A DNA stretch of 64,000 bases from NCBI GenBank assembly GCA_973895155.1, contig OZ316895.1, positions 11,718,001 to 11,782,000 on the forward strand. The letters run 5' to 3'. Each line of letters starts with the position of its first letter. Position 1 is the stretch's first letter. Position numbers and translations under genes: made by a program. The notes under the pieces are model-generated. The model worked only from the letters and a program-made list of their open reading frames with translations. It was not told where the DNA came from and did no database searches. The stretch comes from Marsupella aquatica. Its lineage: Eukaryota; Marchantiophyta. Positions 57,226 through 64,000 of the stretch are shown in pieces.

Positions 57226-58033
57226 TTAGGACTTGACCAGACCCTTGATGGTGGGCTGTCTGACGTTCTTAAAAGGACCAAATCTGCAAAACTTAATGTC
57301 AGGTCTGCCTCCTCTAGAGAGAGCACCACAGCTCGACTTGGGGCGCTGCGAAACCTATAGAATGCTGACTTTTGGTGAAACTCAAAATTTGTTTGGATGA
57401 TGAAATGAAGTTTGTTTGAGCTGGAGATTTGTTTGGTGTGATCTCTTAATTTCAAGCTACCATTTGACAAAAGTTTCAACTTTTTGGACATTTCCAACAC
57501 TCAAATCTTATATCCTCAAAATCCTTTTTCACAAACTGTAAATCTACAAATTGATGGTTTTTCTTTAGGTACAAGGCTGAATGCCCCTTCTTTGAGATGA
57601 TGAGCAAAGTTATAACCCAAAACTAAGCTAGGGTTTTTTTTTCATATAAGGAATATACTATACATAACGTGTAAGAGTATTATGCTTTTGCAAAACAAAT
57701 CAGTAAAGAAAATTACACTTTGAGAAAAGTGTAGTACGATCTTTGAAGATATAGTACTAAGTGTTGGAGATGTCCAAAAAGTCCCAACTGATGTCACCAG
57801 GTAGTTTGAACTTCATTGATCACACCAAACAATTTTCAACTCCAACTTAGTTCACTTGTGAATGAAAAAGATATTGGGTTTCTTCAAGAATTAGCATTCT
57901 GCACATTTTGTGGCGCCCTGAGTTGAGCAGTGGCGCCCTTTGTAAAGGCAGACCAGACTTTAACTGTTATGAACTCACTGTATTTCAGGAATTTCAGACG
58001 GCCCACCATCAAAGGGCCTGGCCAAGTCCTAAA
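57226..58033. repeat. Foldback inverted repeat, 275-bp arms and 258-bp loop
   Basis: The left arm 57,226-57,501 (starting ttaggacttgaccag, ending cattttccaacact-like 'tttccaacact') is inverted in the right arm 57,760-58,033 (starting agtgttggagatgtccaaa, ending ggccaagtcctaa). The arms look about 70-75% identical by eye over nearly their whole length, sharing 'gatggtgggc', 'tttggtgtgatc' and 'ctttttggacat'. The central 258 bases are AT-rich and unrelated. No coding capacity. It may be a foldback/MITE-type element, and its transcript would form a long hairpin. Confidence 0.8.
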
Positions 58034-58580
58034 GATACAGGAGACACCCAGTTAAGTCCTTTTTGATCATCTTTCAACCTGGATTTCTCTGCGATGGGTG
58101 CAAGTATGAGTTTAGTGTTGTTGAATTCTTGCGACAGGCAATTAGGAGTGGGGAGTTGTGCAAGTAGGTACCTTGACATCCAGTGAATGGGAGTGGGGAT
58201 GGGATGGGAGTTTGGCAAGGGGGCTAGCATTTGGCCCATTAGGCCCATTATATCAGACAAACTTTGAGCGGGGCAAGAATTTGGCATATTTGCGCCATAA
58301 ATAGACTGAGTGGATACTAAAATAGAGGTGAAAAGCTATCCAAAAGTTAGAATACAAAATAACGCAATGTACTTTTACTCTTTACATTTGGTTTGACTTC
58401 CATGGCTAGTTTTTAGGTACGTATGAATGATGGCATTGGATGCCCTTGATGACATCTTCTTCATAGGTCATCTCAGCTATGTAAAAGAAGCCCAACTTTG
58501 CACTCAATCACAATACTGTAGAAATTGCTCAGGCGCACCCAAATAGATGCACATCCACGTATTTTTCTCTAAAGCTGGAC
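58034..58580. other. Intergenic, no gene recognised
   Basis: Short open frames only. Position 58,009-58,287 (-) has no motif and partly overlaps the inverted repeat. Confidence 0.4.
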
Positions 58581-58945
58581 AACCATCAACAGGAAGGGTG
58601 AAAAGCCAAGTGGACAGTGTCAAAGGGTGAAGCCAGAGCCTGTTGACCTTTGTTGGCCCTTCTTTCTTTTGTCTTCAAGGGACGAGGAAGAACACTTATT
58701 AGTAGACTCCCCCACCCCAATAGTGACACACATTCATTATAAAGAACCCATTGCAGGGTGAGCCCCTGCACTAGGAGGAAGAGAGTATTACATCCACCCT
58801 AAACTCCATGGACACTACTCACAAAACCCATCACACCCACACACATGTACCTTCCACACCCCTGTGTGTGCAGGGAGGGGATTGAACCAGGGACCTATCA
58901 GTTCCAGGCTAATCCCCTAGCCAACTGACCTAAGCCTAGACCTAT
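58580..58945 (-). mobile_element. tRNA-derived SINE-like repeat, minus-strand copy
   Basis: Read on the minus strand from about 58,945: gcttaggtcagttggctagg (A-box-like, as in tRNA D-arm), then at about 58,890 ggtccctggttcaatcccc, which contains a good polymerase III B box (GGTTCAATCCC), about 40 bases downstream. This is followed by 'gtgtggaaggtacatgtgtgtggg', shared with the 24,370 copy. The body may extend to about 58,580; the 3' limit is not defined. Confidence 0.6.
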
Positions 58946-59374
58946 TTGAGTACATATTGCTCTGCTCATTGTCCTGGAATGAAAAGGGGAACAATTGGAA
59001 GAGACCACATTACCACAAGTTTGCATTGGAGGCCAGCCTGGTCATATCCAAATTTTGGTTGTGCCATGCCATATTTTAGATCTCACTCCAGAAAAAACCC
59101 TAAAATTTTGCAACCTCATATCTCCTGTTTCAATCTTTGCAGAACAGTGTCATAATGCATAAATTTTACTCAACATTGGATACTGTCCAAAATAAACCAG
59201 GTACCATTGTGAAGAAAAGTTGATGTGCACTAAGATGACTAATATTTTCCTCTCCTTCAGATATTGTGAACTAGTATCTGTTTTCACAAGCCTGCCTGTC
59301 TGAGCTTTGCTCATGAATAGATACAGTAGTGAGTACCATAACCCTGTCTCCAGTTCCACCACTTAAGCTAGTTG

Positions 59375-59420
59375 TGCCCGAGAGTCACCATCTAGAGGCT
59401 TTACTCTAGACTGTAGGCCA
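59375..59420 (+). repeat. Copy of a short dispersed repeat
   Basis: 'catctagaggctttactctagactgtaggcc' in shortened form matches 424-458 ('tctagaggcttcactctgga') and the inverse of 63,714-63,763. Identity is moderate over about 35 bases. The family is unknown. Confidence 0.5.
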
Positions 59421-60116
59421 TTACCCTACCTTTCTTGTGTTCTTCACTAGATAGATTTGTTTGTTCTACAACCTCAAGTTTCATAACATAGCAGAGGGAT
59501 CATTGGACTGCCATGGTCTTGGACAACTGAGATAAATTAAAGGGTTATGTGACACTACGACAGAAAACAAACCAAATCTTGGGTTAGATTGTACCTGGGT
59601 TTTACTCTCAGTAAAAATTTCCATTCAATACGGAAAATTAAAATTAAAATAAGGAGATCTTGGATTAGAAATGGGTGAACAAAATAATCAACACCCCCAC
59701 AATGCACTACTATACTGTAGAAAATGCAAACAATATAAAAATGCGTGGGAATCTCAGTTTCACCACGAACCCCACCTTCTTAGGATTAAAGTGGACTAGC
59801 ACAGTAATCTGCCAGCTCCCCAGTAGACTGCGTTGTCCCTTTCTCCATCCTCTGTGACCGCGTAGTCAAACCTTCGAACTGCATTTCTCCCCTCCTTCCT
59901 TTCCTTCTTTATGACTCTTGTTACTCATTCGAGAATCCCTCTGCCCCACACTCTCGAACAGAGCACATTTCCGCAACTGGCCTGAAGCTCAAATTCCCTT
60001 CAGGGATTCGGAGCTTCGAGCCTTCGAGAACTGGACCGGAACTCGAGCTGCTGTAGCTGGGCTGGGTGGATTGTATTTGCGGGGTTTGGGTTTTTCCCCT
60101 CCCCCTCCTCTCTGAA

Positions 60117-63100
60117 ATGATGGGCGGCTCAGCTAGAGCGCAGCTACTGCTGCTGCTACTGCTGGTCCCTGCATTGGCTGCCGCGGAGATCATCTTTGAG
60201 GAACGGTTCGAAGGTGGGACTTGTGTGTTATGGGCTCAGTGCAGTTCAGGATAGCTTTACAGATTCTTGTGGAGTGTGTGCTTGTGGGCTTTGTTCTGTT
60301 GAGGTTTAGCTTTACGTCTGTTCTATTCGAAATTGGAGAGTGATGACCCTGCAGGTTCGACTTAGATTATGGGACCAAATCGTTGCTTAGTGGAAGCAAA
60401 TGTCATGGTCAAATGATGAGCTTTGTCAAGGTGGTTTTATGTTTGAATCTGGACACATGATCTATTTTGCTACAGACTTCCACATGGCTTCTAGAGAGTT
60501 CTTCGTCGATCGTCTTCCCGCCCAGTCATTCGATCCATTATGGGGATATTGTCGTCTCATTGGAGAATGTGTTGGCATAGCTCAGGATCGAGCTCCACAC
60601 ACTTCTGGCTTCTGATCGCCCTGGATTTGTTGTTGCAGAACCTTCAGTGCTCTGCAAGGCCGTTTCTTAGACACTTCCCACTTCGCCCGCTTTAGCCAGT
60701 GGGAAGTCTAGTAAAGTGGTTTTCTGTTTCCTTCGAAATATTGTCACAATTTTGATGTTGTTATGTCATCCAGATGGGTGGGAGAGTCGTTGGGTGAAAT
60801 CGGACTGGAAGAGAAATGAGGGACTTGCTGGCAACTGGCTGCACACAGCCGGAAAGTGGTACGCAGATGACTCGGAGAAAGGTAAGCACGTACTTGACTA
60901 CATTGTCACCCTGTCTTTGATTTCAATCTTAGCCTGAGACTGCACTGAATGATCTGACTTCATTGTCCTTACTGGTGTTTCGTCAGGAATTCAGACACAT
61001 CCAGATGCGCGTTTTTTTGCCATTTCAACCAAGTTCCCGGAACCCTTTAGCAATAAAGGACGGACTTTGGTTCTACAATATACAGTAAAGCATGAACAGA
61101 AAATTGAGTGCGGCGGTGGATATGTGAAACTCATGAGTGGTTATGTGAATCAGAAAAAGTTTAGTGGAGATACACCCTACAGGTACAGTACCCAACCTGC
61201 TAGATGCACCTCGCAGGCTCTCATCTGGCTTGCCTGATCTTAGGCTGTATATATTCTTCTTCAACCTCCTAGGCTCCATCGTCGCAAGTTATAATATGGA
61301 CTGGCTGTGTTTGGTGCAGCATCATGTTTGGGCCGGACATTTGTGGGACACAAACAAAGAAGCTTCATGCTATCGTCCAGTACAAGGGTCAGAACTATCC
61401 TATAAAGAAAGTTGTGCCCTGTGAAACGGATCAGCTTACCCATGTATATACCTTTGTCATACGACCTGATGCGTCTTACAGCATTTTGGTTGACAACCGG
61501 GAACGGGAGTCAGGGAGTTTGTATACTGACTGGGAAATTCTACCCCCGCGGAAAATCAAGCAAGTAGGCGCCAAGAAGGTATCACTCCCTGTCTCCTTTC
61601 TTTTGCAAGGTGGGACGTCTTGCAATGTAGTAGCCTGATTTAACCAGGTGCAGTCGGGTACTTCACAGTCCTGGTTTTGTGTTGGTGTCTCAGCTAGTCA
61701 ATTTAGTCAGTTTTGTCGCTGTCACTTATAATTCGTTCTGACTCTGTCAATGCAGCCTGCTGACTGGGATGATAGAGAGTACATCCCTGATCCAGATGCC
61801 AAAAAGCCAGACGTAAGAATTTATGATCTCTATACTGTACATTCCAATTTTAAAGTCTCTCGTGAATATTTTGACTTGCGTTTATAAGAGAGATAAACTT
61901 CCCTCGAAGTCTTGTCTTGTTTAAGACAAGTAGGATCTGGATTGCCTTATTGAGTCTATTCCTTGTCTTTGGTTCAGGACTGGGATTCAGAACGTGCTCA
62001 AATCCCTGACCCGAAATCCAAGAAGGTGTGTGAAACATAAGGAGGGTCTGAGCATTTGCTTTTCAACTTTTTGCAACTGCAGGCGCTGGTTGGACTTTTA
62101 ACACTTCTTTGGAAGATATCTTGCAACGTTGGAGTATGCCTGCCTCTCAAAGAATGAGACGCATGCATTTGATTTTGATTGAATTCCTCTTCACTAAATT
62201 GTACCGTCTAATTGTGCATTAAGCCTGATGATTGGGATGAGGACGAGGATGGTGAATGGTTCCCTTCGAAGATCCCCAATCCTAAATACAAGGGACCATG
62301 GAAGCCCAAGGCAAGTATCTAGTGTATATAACGCTTGCGGTTGTGTATTCGATAAGTCGTGCTGAGAAGATTTCCCCAACTGATGCCTGGAAACGTCATC
62401 TCTAACAATATTTTGTGTACAGAAAATTAGGAATCCTGCATACAAAGGAAAATGGAAAATTCCCTACATTGACAATCCAGGTACTGATACATAGAATGGC
62501 ATGTGTAAGTTGATATTTGCTGAGGCATCCTTCTGCCAAGCACCAAATTTTGTAGACATTTTCTTGCGCTCCTTTATACAATTACTAATATTGCTCGTGC
62601 AACAGAATTTGAAGACGATCCAGACCTTTACGTCTTTGCTCCCTTGCAGTACTTTGGAATTGAACTTTGGCAGGTATGATAACTGACTTCAGAGGCTTTG
62701 TTATTGTTAAATTCTTGTAATTTAGACATTTGTAGGTGGTCACGTTTACGGCAAGTTTTGAATTGATGTGCCATGATGGGCTGCAAAGAGGGTGCGTTAT
62801 AATAAGCTAGTTTATGCTCATCATAGTTGGTGATTTAGCATGCACCGATCTTTGCAGGTCAAGGCAGGCTCACTTTTTGATAATATCCTGATCACGGATG
62901 ATGAGGAATATGCTAAGAAGGCTGCGGACGAGACTTGGGGCCAAATTGTGGAGGTCAGTTGATACCAAACACTGTGATCGTTCCAGCCTTCCACTTCTTA
63001 ACTATCGCATTCACAGCATTCCTCCTGGGCCCTCCCTTTCTTTTTAACCTTCGGTCATCATTTGCCCTGTCTTTGCTGGCTAAAAGGTGCGTTGTCACTT

Positions 63101-64000
63101 TGGGGTTCGCGCAGAGTGAAAAGGAATCTTTTGATGAAGCAGAGATGAGGAGAGAAGCTGATGAAGAGGTAATCATCCATCTTTGACACGACTATCGGCC
63201 TCTTGTTGGTTGAAGATGCATTCATGGCATTCCCACTTGAGTCCCCTCTCCTGCCAATCTCATATGAGCGAAAATTTGGAGGACATACATTTCCTACAAG
63301 CATTCCCAAACTTATTTTGAAACCCCCGTCAGACCTGATTTTGGAAGTAAAAATCTGACTATAATGAGGAATTGGTGGTCTCCAGACAATTTGTCATTTA
63401 GACAGTTCTGGACAGCCTATAGAGAATTACGCCCCTGGGTTCTCTGAGTGTAGGGGCGTTCTCTGAGTGTTTTACATTCAGAATAGTTTTCTTCTCATAA
63501 GAGAGAAATCAGTCCCTCCACTATGTCCTGTTTGTCAATCATCTGGTGGCTATTAGACTCACATATGCTAAGCACCTTAAGTGTTCCTGCCCTTATCCGG
63601 GACGTAGCAGACACAGACTTGTCTGATGGGTCAATTGAACACGTGCACAACTCTCCTCGTTCAGAGGGAAGAGCTCTCATCTATTTAACTAATGCGATGA
63701 ATAGCCTGAGTTGGGGTCTAGGCTTCCAGAGTGAAGCCTATAGTCCGTGACTCTAGGGCCCCACCAAAATTTATGTGGATGAAAAGAAGGATGGGATATT
63801 ATGTACGTCGAAATGATGATCAAGCATGATAATTTTTTTCATCGTTTTTATTAACATTCAAAAAATGGACATTCAGGCTAGTATTCGTAGCATGACTCTC
63901 AGTGACCCCACTCTTATAATCGTCCTTTGGTGCGTATCGGATCTATAGAGAAGTGCGCAACAAGCCAGAGAGGACGGGGAACGCAGGAGGCGATCTAGAG
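60117..64000 (+). CDS. CRT3: Calreticulin, CRT3-like, 3' end beyond the window
   Basis: ER luminal lectin chaperone that binds monoglucosylated N-glycans and calcium. Exons: 60117-60213, 60774-60881, 60987-61182, 61320-61578, 61756-61812, 61978-62025, 62224-62310, 62423-62480, 62606-62673, 62858-62953, 63115-63168 and 63949-64000 (open at the edge), about 393 codons so far. Signal peptide at residues 1-23 (poly-Leu core, cut after AAA before EIIFEERF). N-domain signatures [15 protein letters not shown] and IMFGPDICG are present. The P-domain has three IPDP/WD-type repeats (exons 5-7) and NP.YKG.W-type repeats (exons 7-8). The C-domain exon 12 reads [15 protein letters not shown], basic rather than acidic, as in the plant CRT3 class; the ER-retention signal would lie downstream of the window. 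Intron 7 starts with GC (62,311), the other introns with GT. The first of two adjacent ATGs is used. Confidence 0.95.
62311..62422 (+). other. GC-AG intron in calreticulin
   Basis: Donor AAG|GCAAGT at 62,310/62,311 and acceptor tgtacag before 62,423. Only this placement keeps the conserved [20 protein letters not shown]-domain run in frame. GC donors make up about 1% of plant introns. Confidence 0.9.
63714..63770 (-). repeat. Inverted copy of the short dispersed repeat, in calreticulin intron 11
   Basis: The reverse complement contains 'ttttggtggggccc', 'aggcttcactctgga' and 'ctagaccccaactc', shared with 424-458 and 56,761-56,808. Confidence 0.5.

Overview
This is nuclear DNA of a streptophyte plant. 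Genes are split by many short GT-AG introns, the proteins are plant-type (transportin-1, GT14 glycosyltransferase, A-type cytochrome P450, calreticulin, EDM2-like PHD), and the gaps between genes are full of plant transposon classes. The P450 with two introns and the moderate GC suggest a non-seed land plant, perhaps a bryophyte or lycophyte. I cannot name the species.

Layout. 1-4,776: degenerate tandem repeats, then a CT-rich leader. 4,777-14,130 (+): a complete 29-exon transportin-1 gene (891 codons, all junctions in frame). 14,131-19,800: non-coding DNA with small repeats. 19,806-22,690 (+): a 4-exon GT14 (core-2/I-branching type) glycosyltransferase. About 24,370: a SINE-like copy. 25,115-27,148 (+): a single-exon S1 plus CCHC zinc-knuckle nucleolar protein. 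27,657-30,345 (-): a P450 with at least four lesions, so a probable pseudogene. 31,770-33,793: a poly(A)-tailed retroposed 3' end, then a probable PIF/Harbinger element interrupted by a Copia-type solo LTR that has a perfect 5-bp target duplication.

The main discovery is in 36,700-54,680. An old minus-strand proline-rich coding relic is cut by a 16.1-kb CACTA (En/Spm) transposon at 37,723-53,840. The transposon has CACTAGAAGAA termini and an AAA target duplication, and joining its two flanks restores an open reading frame across the insertion point. It carries a TNP2 transposase (interrupted upstream by a 100-N gap), an intact 10-exon TnpA-like/Transposase_24 gene of about 876 codons, and upstream of both a 226-residue triple PHD-type zinc-finger protein resembling the PHD module of EDM2, a chromatin factor that handles transposon-containing introns. 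A transposon that encodes an EDM2-like chromatin reader is the strongest candidate here for an undescribed system.

54,700-60,000 holds repeats, including a 275-bp-arm foldback inverted repeat (57,226-58,033) and a second SINE-like copy. 60,117-64,000 (+) is a calreticulin gene (12 exons visible, cut by the window end) with one GC-AG intron and a basic C-terminus of CRT3 type.
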